Shown: piece after piece, positions 24,411 through 33,104 of the stretch
Layout of the letters: the number at the start of each line of letters is the position of its first letter
How positions within the stretch are numbered: the stretch's first letter is position 1
DNA from: Salinicola peritrichatus
Lineage (GTDB): Bacteria; Pseudomonadota; Gammaproteobacteria; Pseudomonadales; Halomonadaceae
Assembly (NCBI RefSeq): GCF_003206715.1
Contig: NZ_PZJU01000043.1
Coordinates: forward strand, 21,614-54,717
Direction: 5' to 3'
Length of the DNA stretch: 33,104 nucleotides
Translations under genes and position numbers: made by a program
Notes under the pieces: generated by a model
Told to the model about the DNA's origin: nothing
What the model saw: only the letters and a program-made list of their open reading frames with translations
Databases searched by the model: none

Positions 24411-25727
24411 TCAACCCACCAGCCAGGCGGCGAAATACCCGGCGGGAATCGCCAGCGCCAGGCTGAGCAGCGTGCGGATCAGCCAGATCACCACGATGCG
24501 GCCGATGGAAAGTGGAATGGTCGTCGACAGAATGCACGGGATCGACGCCGAGAAGAACAGGATCGACGACACCGAGACTACCCCGGCGGCGAAGCGTGCG
24601 GGTAGCCCGGCGTCGGCCATCAGCAGTGCCGGCAGGAACATCTCGGCCAGCCCCGAGGCCGTCGCCTGTGCCAGCTGGCTCGCCTCGTCGATGCCGAACA
24701 GCGCAATCAGCGGGTAGAAGACCAGCCCGATCCATTCGAACACCGGAGTGTACTTGGCCAGCAACAGGCCGAGCAGGCCCACCGAGAGGATCGAGGGCAG
24801 GATGCTCATGGTCATCCGCATGCCTTCCTTGAGGTTGATCGCCACGCTGCGGCCGAGGCTGGGCGCGCGTTCGGCGGCGCTCAGGCTCTCCTGCCAGGCT
24901 CGGTTCAGCCTATGGCCGCGGGCCACCGGCGCCTCTGCTTTCGGCGTGTCGTCGTTGATCCGCGAGAGTGGCGGCAGGCGCACGGTGATCGCGGTGACCA
25001 CGAAGGTGATCAGCAGGGTCAGCCAGAAATACAGGTTCCACATCGCCATTAGATCCAGCGTCTTGGCGACCACGATCATGAAGGTGGCCGAGACGGTGGA
25101 GAAACCGGTGGCGATGATCGCCGCTTCGCGAGCCGAGTACTGGCCGGCCTGGTAGACGCGGTTGGTGATCAGCAGGCCGATCGAGTAGCTGCCGACGAAC
25201 GACGCCACGGCATCGATGGCCGAACGCCCCGGGGTGCGCCATAGCGGCCGCATCAGCGGCTGGCAGACGACCCCGACGCCCTCGAGCAGGCCGTAGTTGA
25301 TCAGCAGCGCCAGGAAGATCGCGCCGATCGGCACGATCAGCCCCACCGAGATCACCAGCTTGTCGAACAGGAACGGCAGCATGTCCGGGGTATGCAATGC
25401 CGCCGGTCCGGCGCCGGTCAGCGCCAGCACGCCGAACAGCACGCCCAGCCACTTGAATACGGTGAACACGCTCTCGGTGCGATTGGCGCGCCAGCGTCCG
25501 GTGATCACCGGATAGAGCGCCCCGGCGATGATCACCGCCATGGCGTAGTACGGCACGGCGCCGCCGAGCAGACCGCGCACGGCGGTCACCATATGGTCGA
25601 GCAGGATCGTCGTCTTGCCGTTGATGGGCAGCGGTACGAAGAACACCAGAATGCCCAGCAAGCTGGGCACCAGCAGCTTGAACAGCGTCGCGGGGGTGGG
25701 CTTGGGGATGGCGTTGGCGGTGGCCAT
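24411..25727 (-). CDS. YjiH-family (nucleoside-recognition/GATE domain) membrane protein
   Basis: A 438-residue integral membrane protein with about ten hydrophobic helices, for example LLVPSLLGILVFFVPLPI, YYAMAVIIAGALYPV and LPSILSVGLLGLLLAKY. It has the glycine-rich, conserved helix pattern of YjiH/GATE proteins around SAIDAVASFVGSYSIGLLIT. No function is firmly assigned to the family. It lies 50 bp behind hutF with GGAG before its start, so it is probably co-transcribed from the HutC-controlled hutF promoter. A transport role in histidine or urocanate uptake is plausible but inferred only from position. Confidence 0.85.
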   Translation of the reverse strand: MATANAIPKPTPATLFKLLVPSLLGILVFFVPLPINGKTTILLDHMVTAVRGLLGGAVPYYAMAVIIAGALYPVITGRWRANRTESVFTVFKWLGVLFGVLALTGAGPAALHTPDMLPFLFDKLVISVGLIVPIGAIFLALLINYGLLEGVGVVCQPLMRPLWRTPGRSAIDAVASFVGSYSIGLLITNRVYQAGQYSAREAAIIATGFSTVSATFMIVVAKTLDLMAMWNLYFWLTLLITFVVTAITVRLPPLSRINDDTPKAEAPVARGHRLNRAWQESLSAAERAPSLGRSVAINLKEGMRMTMSILPSILSVGLLGLLLAKYTPVFEWIGLVFYPLIALFGIDEASQLAQATASGLAEMFLPALLMADAGLPARFAAGVVSVSSILFFSASIPCILSTTIPLSIGRIVVIWLIRTLLSLALAIPAGYFAAWLVG

Positions 25728-25777
25728 GGGGGACTCCAGGATTGTTGGGGTTGTTGTTGTCGGGTGGGTGCTGTTCC

Positions 25778-27139
25778 CTAGCCAAGTTCGCGGAACAGCC
25801 GGGTCAGCGCCGCCTGGTTGTTGGCGTCGAGCAGGTGACGGCGCGCCTCGACGACCCAGCGACCGGCGACCATCACATCGCGGATCTGCTGCTTTGAACC
25901 GCCGAACAGCCAGCGTCCCAGACGCGTCTCGTCGCTGGCCGTGGCCAGGTAGGGATCGTCGCCTTCAAGTATCACCAGGTCGGCACGCATGCCCGGGGCG
26001 ATGGCGCCGATCGGTTGCCCGGAGGCCTGGGCGCCGCCGGCCAGTGCGTGACGGTAAAGCCAGTCACCGACCTGGCGGGTGTCGCCGTTCTGCAGACAGT
26101 TGCGCTGCTGACGGACCAGCCGTTGGCCGTATTCGAGCAGGCGCAACTCTTCGACCACGTCGAGCGAGACGTGGCTGTCGGAGCCGATGCCCAGCCGCCC
26201 GCCCCGGGTGGCATAGTCGACAGCAGGAAACAGCCCGTCGCCGAGGTTGGCTTCGGTGGTCGGGCAGAGCCCGATGACCGCTCCGCTGGCGGCAAGATCG
26301 CGTACTTCGCCGGCATCGAGATGGGTGGCGTGGATCAGACACCAGCGCGCATCGACCGCGACGTTGTCCAGCAGCCAGCGCACCGGTCGACACCCCGAAT
26401 AGGCCACGCTGTCCTCGACTTCGCGCTGCTGCTCGGCGACGTGGATATGCCGGGGGCCGGCGGGGTCAGACGCGAGGACTTCGCGGATCTGCTCCGGGGT
26501 CACTGCACGCAGCGAGTGGAAGGCCAGGCCCAGCGCTTGGGTCGGATGGTTGGACAGGCGCGGCGTCAACCGCTCGAGCAGATGCAGAAAGCCCGGCGCG
26601 TCGTGAATGAAGCGGCGCTGTCCGGCATTGGGCGGTTGACCGCCGAAGCCGCCGTGAGCGTAGAGCACCGGCAGCAGGGTCAGACCGATGCCGCTGCGCT
26701 CGGCGGCAGCGCTGATTGCCCAGGCCATCTCCGCGGGGTCGGCGTAGGCGCGGCCGGCCGGGTCGTGATGCAAGTAGTGGAACTCGCTGACCTGGGTGTA
26801 GCCGCCCTTGAGCATCTCGACATAGAGCGCTTGGGCGATGGTCGCTACCTGTTCGGGAGTCAGGGTATCGACAAGGCCGTACATGCGCTCGCGCCAGCTC
26901 CAGAAACTATCCGGGCGCTCGCTGCCGATCTCGGCGAGCCCCGCCATGGCGCGCTGGAAGGCGTGCGAATGCAGGTTGGGCATGCCGGGCAGCGCCGGTC
27001 CGGCCAGGCGTTGGGCATCCCCGGCGCCGCTATCCGGCGAGACCGCTGCGATGAAGCCGGCGTCGTCGACCTCGATCAGCACGTGCCGGGCCCAGCCGTC
27101 GGCTAGCAGGGCATGTTCCGCGAAGAGGCGTTGGGCCAT
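25778..27139 (-). CDS. hutF: formimidoylglutamate deiminase
   Basis: A 453-residue amidohydrolase-superfamily enzyme that converts N-formimidoyl-L-glutamate to N-formyl-L-glutamate plus ammonia, the branch used by Pseudomonas-type hut pathways. Zn-ligand and active-site motifs are MPNLHSHAFQRAM, RHIHVAEQQREVEDS, IHATHLDAGEV and GIGSDSHVSLDV. The length is usual. TAGGAG lies 6-7 nt before the ATG. It is divergent from hutU with a HutC-type operator 24 bp upstream, and it is followed by the yjiH-like gene. Together with hutG it makes the five-step route to glutamate and formate. Confidence 0.96.
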   Translation of the reverse strand: MAQRLFAEHALLADGWARHVLIEVDDAGFIAAVSPDSGAGDAQRLAGPALPGMPNLHSHAFQRAMAGLAEIGSERPDSFWSWRERMYGLVDTLTPEQVATIAQALYVEMLKGGYTQVSEFHYLHHDPAGRAYADPAEMAWAISAAAERSGIGLTLLPVLYAHGGFGGQPPNAGQRRFIHDAPGFLHLLERLTPRLSNHPTQALGLAFHSLRAVTPEQIREVLASDPAGPRHIHVAEQQREVEDSVAYSGCRPVRWLLDNVAVDARWCLIHATHLDAGEVRDLAASGAVIGLCPTTEANLGDGLFPAVDYATRGGRLGIGSDSHVSLDVVEELRLLEYGQRLVRQQRNCLQNGDTRQVGDWLYRHALAGGAQASGQPIGAIAPGMRADLVILEGDDPYLATASDETRLGRWLFGGSKQQIRDVMVAGRWVVEARRHLLDANNQAALTRLFRELG

Positions 27140-27161
27140 GACGAACTCCTATGAAGGTCTA

Positions 27162-27173
27162 ATGTATATACAT
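27162..27173. promoter_or_regulatory. HutC-type operator D (ATGTATATACAT)
   Basis: A perfect 12-bp palindrome 23 bp before the hutF start codon, so a bound repressor would block the start or early path of transcription. Confidence 0.8.
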
Positions 27174-27294
27174 ATACCGAAGAGCAAGCGCCGAGTAAAT
27201 CCTTGCGAATGCTCAGATCCGGAAGCGCTACTTTGGTGCAATAAATCGCTTTAGGCCCCAAATTAGGGCGTCTTCAGCGGCGGTGAGGGAAGCA

Positions 27295-27321
27295 TTGCAC
27301 GCAGTGCATGGCTGGCATAAT
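27295..27321 (+). promoter_or_regulatory. candidate hutU promoter
   Basis: TTGCAC (27295-27300) and CATAAT (27316-27321) form a weak -35/-10 pair with a short 15-bp spacer. The -10 element touches HutC operator E, which would suit simple repression by occlusion. Confidence 0.35.
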
Positions 27322-27331
27322 GTATATACAT
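27320..27331. promoter_or_regulatory. HutC-type operator E (ATGTATATACAT)
   Basis: A perfect palindrome identical to operator D, 36 bp before the hutU start codon and overlapping the candidate -10 element. Confidence 0.8.
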
Positions 27332-27367
27332 ATCTCAATCCATCCGATACCACTCCCAGGAGCGACC

Positions 27368-29032
<1,665 letters not shown>

Positions 29033-29042
29033 GGAGGCACGT

Positions 29043-30275
29043 ATGGATGTAGACAACCAGCCATTGGCGGGTGACAGCCTGTGGCGCAACCTGCAGGCGG
29101 TGACGATGCGTGGCGGCGGCTACGCGGTGATCGACGAGGCCGCGCTGGTGATCCGCGACGGACATATCGCCTGGATCGGTCCCGAAGCCGAACTGCCCCC
29201 CGTCAAGGTCAGCGAGACCCGCGATCTCGGCGGGCGCTGGCTGACCCCGGGGTTGATCGATTGCCACACTCACCTGGTGTTCGGCGGTGATCGCAGTCGT
29301 GAGTTCGAGCAGCGCCTGGAGGGGGTCAGCTATAGCGAGATCGCACGCCAGGGCGGCGGGATCGTCAGCAGTGTCAGAGCGACCCGGGAAACCGACTTCG
29401 AGACGCTCTACGCGAGTGCCGAAGCACGAGCGCGGGTGTTGCTAGCCGAAGGCGTTACCACGCTCGAGATCAAGTCCGGCTACGGTCTCGATCTCGACAG
29501 CGAAAGGCGCATGCTGCAGGTCGCCCGGGAACTGGGAAAACGCTTGCCCGTCACGGTAAAGACGACTTGCCTGGCCGCCCACGCCCCGCCGCCGGAGTAC
29601 GCCGGTCGCGGCGATGACTACATCGAACGGGTGTGCGAGACGATCCTGCCAACGCTGGCGGGAGAGGGGCTGATCGATGCCGTCGATGGCTTCTGCGAGG
29701 GCATTGCGTTTTCTCCGGTACAGATGCGTCGGGTCTTCGAGACGGCACGCCGGCTCGGCCTGCCGGTCAAGCTGCACGCTGAGCAACTGTCGCGCCTGGG
29801 AGGCTGTGAGCTGGCGGCCAAGTTCGGCGCGCTGTCGGCCGATCATGTCGAGTACGCCAACGGCGACGATGCGAAGGCGATGGCGGCCAGTGGTACCACT
29901 GCCGTGCTGCTGCCCGGTGCGTTTCTGACGCTGCGGGAGACCCAATTGCCGCCGATCGAGGCGTTTCGGGAACATGGCGTCGCCATGGCGCTGGCCAGTG
30001 ATCTCAACCCTGGTACCTCGCCGGTGCTGTCGCTGCGGCTGATGATGAATCTCGCTTGCACGCTGTTCCGCCTGACACCGGAGGAAGCCCTGGCCGGTGT
30101 GACGCTGAATGCGGCCAGGGCGCTCGGCATCGGCGCCAGTCATGGCTCGCTCGAGGTGGGCAAGGTGGCTGACGCGGTTGCCTGGGACGTGACCGGGCCG
30201 GCGGAACTCGCCTACTGGCTGGGCGGCCAGCTACCCAGCATTCGCTTCCACCATGGAGAGACAATCAGCGCATGA
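29043..30275 (+). CDS. hutI: imidazolonepropionase
   Basis: A 410-residue amidohydrolase that opens the imidazolone ring of 4-imidazolone-5-propionate to yield N-formimidoyl-L-glutamate. The metal-binding [12 protein letters not shown], the ring-binding [17 protein letters not shown] and [12 protein letters not shown] motifs are all present and typical. GGAGG precedes the ATG. It lies 10 bp behind hutU, and its stop overlaps the hutG start by 4 bp (ATGA). Confidence 0.97.
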   Translation: MDVDNQPLAGDSLWRNLQAVTMRGGGYAVIDEAALVIRDGHIAWIGPEAELPPVKVSETRDLGGRWLTPGLIDCHTHLVFGGDRSREFEQRLEGVSYSEIARQGGGIVSSVRATRETDFETLYASAEARARVLLAEGVTTLEIKSGYGLDLDSERRMLQVARELGKRLPVTVKTTCLAAHAPPPEYAGRGDDYIERVCETILPTLAGEGLIDAVDGFCEGIAFSPVQMRRVFETARRLGLPVKLHAEQLSRLGGCELAAKFGALSADHVEYANGDDAKAMAASGTTAVLLPGAFLTLRETQLPPIEAFREHGVAMALASDLNPGTSPVLSLRLMMNLACTLFRLTPEEALAGVTLNAARALGIGASHGSLEVGKVADAVAWDVTGPAELAYWLGGQLPSIRFHHGETISA

Positions 30276-31093
30276 GCAGTTTCCAATTGATCCGGGGAAC
30301 GACGCCTTTACTGGTATCGATGCCTCACGCCGGGACTCGCCTGACGCCGCAAGTCGAAGCCGGACTGAGCGAACGTGGACGATCATTGCTCGATACCGAC
30401 TGGCATCTTCCGTGCCTGTACGATTTCCTCGACGCCCTCGGTGTGAGTCGGCTGCAGGCCGAATACTCTCGCTATGTCGTCGATCTGAACCGGTCTCAAG
30501 ACGACAAGCCGCTCTATGCCGGCGCGACCACCGGTCTGTTCCCGGAGATCGATTTCGACGGCGAGCCGCTGTATCGGGCGGGGCATGAGCCTTCAAAAGA
30601 CGCCCGGGAGTGGGCGCTAGAGAACGTATGGCGGCCTTACCACGCTGCTTTGAGCGAGGAGCTCGAGCGTCTTCGCCGGCGTTTTGGCTACGTGGTGCTG
30701 TTCGACGCGCACTCGATTCGGTCGCGGGTGGCGAGGCTGTTCGATGGCCAGTTGCCCGACATCAACCTCGGAACCAATGATGGTGGGAGTTGCGATCCTA
30801 CCTTGAGCGATCGACTCGAGGCGATCTGCGACGCACAGACCGACTACACCTGGGTGACCAACGGGCGGTTCAAGGGCGGCTTCATTACCCGTCACTACGG
30901 AATGCCGCGCGATAATGTCCACGCCGTGCAACTCGAGCTTTCCCAGGCGACCTATATGGAGGAGCCGCGGGAGGCCGATCAGATCGAGGCATCAACGACG
31001 TTTCCCTATCGGGAGGCACATGCCGGACGTGTCAAGCCGGTGCTCGAGCGTCTGCTGCTCGCCTTGACGCAGTGGCGACCGCCACAGTGCTAG
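30272..31093 (+). CDS. hutG: N-formylglutamate deformylase
   Basis: A 273-residue N-formylglutamate amidohydrolase (FGase family) that produces glutamate and formate, the last step after HutF. The family motifs [11 protein letters not shown] near the N-terminus, [11 protein letters not shown] and [10 protein letters not shown] are visible. This is the deformylase type of HutG, not the arginase-like formimidoylglutamase, in agreement with the presence of HutF. It ends the hutUIG operon; a 375-bp control region follows before the second lyase. Confidence 0.95.
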   Translation: MSSFQLIRGTTPLLVSMPHAGTRLTPQVEAGLSERGRSLLDTDWHLPCLYDFLDALGVSRLQAEYSRYVVDLNRSQDDKPLYAGATTGLFPEIDFDGEPLYRAGHEPSKDAREWALENVWRPYHAALSEELERLRRRFGYVVLFDAHSIRSRVARLFDGQLPDINLGTNDGGSCDPTLSDRLEAICDAQTDYTWVTNGRFKGGFITRHYGMPRDNVHAVQLELSQATYMEEPREADQIEASTTFPYREAHAGRVKPVLERLLLALTQWRPPQC

Positions 31094-31259
31094 CATTCGT
31101 TTGACGATGGCTGGAACCCGTGGCGGTTCATTCTCATGGCTGGGGCCGGCCATGAAAACGCCCGCGCGCCTGACGACGGCGCCGGCACTGGGCATTGGTA
31201 AGCCCTACGGCTCGATACTTGGACGATGTAATGAAATCTCGGTGGAAGGCCATGGTTTT

Positions 31260-31277
31260 TATTTGTATATACAAATA
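31260..31277. promoter_or_regulatory. HutC-type operator F (18-bp palindrome)
   Basis: TATTTGTATATACAAATA is a perfect 18-bp palindrome, the longest of the seven operators, with the TGTATATACA core at 31264-31273. It lies 191 bp before the second lyase gene. Confidence 0.8.
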
Positions 31278-31365
31278 GTCTCAAGTATTGGGCTCATTCA
31301 ATGACCTCCATGACCTAGTCACGAGGACAGCTTGATTGCTGTTGCAGCTCCACTGAAAGAGTGAT

Positions 31366-31375
31366 TGTATATACA
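31366..31375. promoter_or_regulatory. HutC-type operator G (TGTATATACA)
   Basis: A perfect core 93 bp before the second lyase start. With operator F it could support looping or cooperative repression. Confidence 0.8.
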
Positions 31376-31468
31376 TAGTGGTCGTGTTGAAGCTCCACCG
31401 CAAAGACAACAACAATCAAATTGCCGGCACCTTTCAGCAGTGAGTGGCCGACATGGAGGTAGCATTAC

Positions 31469-33004
31469 ATGAGTTCCTTTGCATCAGCTCCTTCGTATCG
31501 GCTCCTCCCTGATACGTTGCCACTCGATGTTGACGATGTCGCGGCTGTCGCCTGCGGAAAAGCCTGGTTGACCGTCTCTCCCGAGATCGAGTCTAGACTC
31601 GCGGCGGCGCGTTGGGTCGTCGAACGCAGCGTTGCGGAACAGTTACCCATCTACGGATTGACGACCGGCTTGGGCGCTGGGGTCGATACGACACTGGACG
31701 CCGACGATTTGGTTGCATTCCAGAACCGGGTTCCCCTGGCACGTTCCGTAGCTGTTGGTGACAGTGTTCCGCGCGAAGCCGTCAGAGCGATGATGGTGGC
31801 GAGGGCCTGCGGGTTGGCGGCAGGTGGCAGTGGCGTTTCTTCGATCGTGCTGACCCGGCTGATCGACGCCATCAATGCGGGCTTTCATCCAGTCATCCCT
31901 CGGCACGGCTCGCTGGGGGCGGCGGACCTGGCACAGCTTGCGCAGATGACCCGGGCGCTGATGGGGGATGGCCGAGTGGAATGGCAGGGTCACGTGCTCG
32001 ATGCCGGGGAGGCACTCGCCCGCGCGGGTCTCGTACCCCTGGAGTTGGGCCCCCGGGATGGGCATGCCCTGGTGGCTGCCAACAGCTTCTCGGTTGGCCA
32101 AGCCTGCTTGCGGCTGGCGGATATTGGGCGTTTGCTAGATTGGTCCTGTCTTGCCGCCGCCCTGAACTGCGAAGGTTTCCGCGCCAACACCAATGCCTTC
32201 GATGAAAGGGCCATGGCGGCTCGCCCGGCCTTTGGTCAGCGGCAGGCAGCCTCTCGATTACTCGCTCATCTTCGCGGTGGTGAGCTGATGGCAGAAGGGG
32301 CTGCGAGGAAGCTTCAGGACCCGCTCAGTTATCGTTGCCTGCCGCAGATTCTGGGCGCTGTCATGCACGCGCTCGACGAAGCGCGCGAGGCGACGCGTAT
32401 CGAGCTGGCAAGCGGCGGTGACAACCCGGTCATCCTGGCGGATGAGGCACTGGTGCTACCGAACGGCAACTTCGATACCACAGCCTTTACATTGAGTTGG
32501 GCGCGGCTTGCTCTGGCCATAGCGCAAAGTGCCAATGCCACCGCTCATCGCATCATGAAGCTGATGTCGCCGCACGATTCCGGATTGCCGCGTTTTCTCA
32601 CTCCGCTGGGTCAGAGTCGTACCGGTTTTGCCACTGTGCAGAAGACCGTCTCGATGCTCGAAGCGGAGATTCGTCACTTCGCCGCTCCTATGCCAATGTC
32701 TGCCATCCCCGTCGCTGATGGAGTCGAGGATCATGCCTCACTTGCTCCCAGCACGTTGGCGAACGTCGCGGAAGTCGTCGAGCGCATGCGCTGGCTGGTG
32801 TCGATCGAGTTGGTGGTTTCCGCCCAGGCGGTGGATTTGCGTAGTGCGTCCAATGCCCTCGGTCATGGTACCCGGAAAGCCTTGGCTTTCGTGCGCGAAC
32901 ATGTCGCCGCCCTGCATGAAGACAGACCTCACAACTGTGATTTCGAAACGATCAATCGTTTGATAACAAAACAAATTTCGCCGACGGCTGATCTGGATCC
33001 ATAA
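31469..33004 (+). CDS. MIO-less histidine/aromatic ammonia-lyase homologue
   Basis: A 511-residue protein of the HAL/PAL/TAL fold, with YGLTTGLGAG (Tyr62), LQDPLSYRCLPQ, SGGDNPVIL and VEDHASLAP matching HutH landmarks. The cofactor site is changed: where HutH has G-Ala-Ser-Gly-Asp-Leu, this protein reads GSLGAADLA (Ala151-Ala152-Asp153), one residue shorter and with no serine, so MIO cannot form. HutH's His85 site reads PLARS and its NGT site reads AANSF. The protein may therefore eliminate a better leaving group than ammonia, as ergothionase does with trimethylamine, or be non-catalytic. GGAGGT lies 8 nt before the ATG. Two HutC-type operators lie upstream. A plain second hutH annotation would be misleading. 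Confidence 0.88.
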   Translation: MSSFASAPSYRLLPDTLPLDVDDVAAVACGKAWLTVSPEIESRLAAARWVVERSVAEQLPIYGLTTGLGAGVDTTLDADDLVAFQNRVPLARSVAVGDSVPREAVRAMMVARACGLAAGGSGVSSIVLTRLIDAINAGFHPVIPRHGSLGAADLAQLAQMTRALMGDGRVEWQGHVLDAGEALARAGLVPLELGPRDGHALVAANSFSVGQACLRLADIGRLLDWSCLAAALNCEGFRANTNAFDERAMAARPAFGQRQAASRLLAHLRGGELMAEGAARKLQDPLSYRCLPQILGAVMHALDEAREATRIELASGGDNPVILADEALVLPNGNFDTTAFTLSWARLALAIAQSANATAHRIMKLMSPHDSGLPRFLTPLGQSRTGFATVQKTVSMLEAEIRHFAAPMPMSAIPVADGVEDHASLAPSTLANVAEVVERMRWLVSIELVVSAQAVDLRSASNALGHGTRKALAFVREHVAALHEDRPHNCDFETINRLITKQISPTADLDP

Positions 33005-33048
33005 CTCGCCTCACACGACAGCAACAATAACGCTCCAGGAGGAAAACA

Positions 33049-33104
33049 ATGAAAACATGGCGGTCTCAAGTTCCAAGCGCAACGCTATTGAAGGGTGTTC
33101 GGTC
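33049..33104 (+). CDS. start of an unidentified gene, cut by the window end
   Basis: Only 18 codons are visible (MKTWRSQVPSATLLKGVR). A strong AGGAGG ribosome site lies about 6 nt upstream and the lyase stop is 44 bp away, so it is probably co-transcribed with the MIO-less lyase. A basic start running into a mildly hydrophobic stretch could be the beginning of a signal peptide or membrane protein, but the family cannot be named. Confidence 0.6.
   Translation, partial: MKTWRSQVPSATLLKGVR

Larger units (their letters stand above)
31094..31468. other. control region before the MIO-less lyase gene
   Basis: 375 bp without a credible gene; short open frames here lack ribosome sites or family features. 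It contains two HutC-type operators (31260-31277 and 31366-31375), 102 bp apart from core to core, and an A/T-rich stretch. It shows no strong intrinsic terminator for hutG. Confidence 0.7.

Overview
The window looks like part of a chromosome from a Halomonas-like gammaproteobacterium. This rests on high overall GC, Shine-Dalgarno-led genes packed into operons, and a complete Pseudomonas/Halomonas-style histidine utilisation (hut) locus with HutF/HutG. The genus is an inference. I see no rRNA, tRNA, CRISPR array, transposase or phage gene.

Left part (about 1-11,000). A 1-Cys peroxiredoxin is followed by a lower-GC catabolic island. One minus-strand operon encodes a LigB-type extradiol ring-cleavage dioxygenase, an alpha/beta hydrolase and a LigC-like semialdehyde dehydrogenase. 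It is transcribed divergently from a GcvA-type LysR regulator. Next comes a TauABC/SsuABC-type ABC transporter, also on the minus strand. The gene for its Tat-exported binding protein is interrupted by an in-frame TAG, and the reading frame continues for 50 more codons and ends in a 4-bp overlap with the ATPase start. Divergent from the transporter are an aspartate-dehydrogenase-like gene and a class A FAD monooxygenase. A convergent PhyH-type oxygenase follows. Together these suggest uptake, hydroxylation and ring cleavage of an unidentified, possibly nitrogen-bearing, aromatic acid.

Middle (about 11,100-12,350). A NlpC/P60 lipoprotein and glyoxalase I form an ordinary housekeeping stretch.

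Right part (about 12,400-33,104). This is an unusually large hut locus. The canonical genes are hutH, hutU, hutI, hutF, hutG and hutD, with two HutC-type repressors. Extra genes are woven into the same operons: an FMN L-2-hydroxyacid dehydrogenase and an FAD D-2-hydroxyacid dehydrogenase directly behind hutH, a HisC-like aminotransferase, a polar amino-acid ABC importer, an isopenicillin-N-synthase-like Fe(II) oxygenase ahead of hutD, a YjiH-type membrane protein behind hutF, and a second HutH-like lyase that lacks the Ala-Ser-Gly tripeptide needed to form the MIO cofactor. Seven copies of the palindrome TGTATATACA (or ...ACT), the expected HutC operator type, sit before six transcription units and join all of these genes in one probable regulon.

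The most interesting reading is that histidine catabolism here is a hub. Imidazole-lactate of either chirality could be oxidised to imidazolepyruvate, transaminated to histidine and fed to HutH. The MIO-less lyase could open another histidine-like betaine or derivative, as ergothionase does. These are inferences from family membership, operon layout and shared operators.
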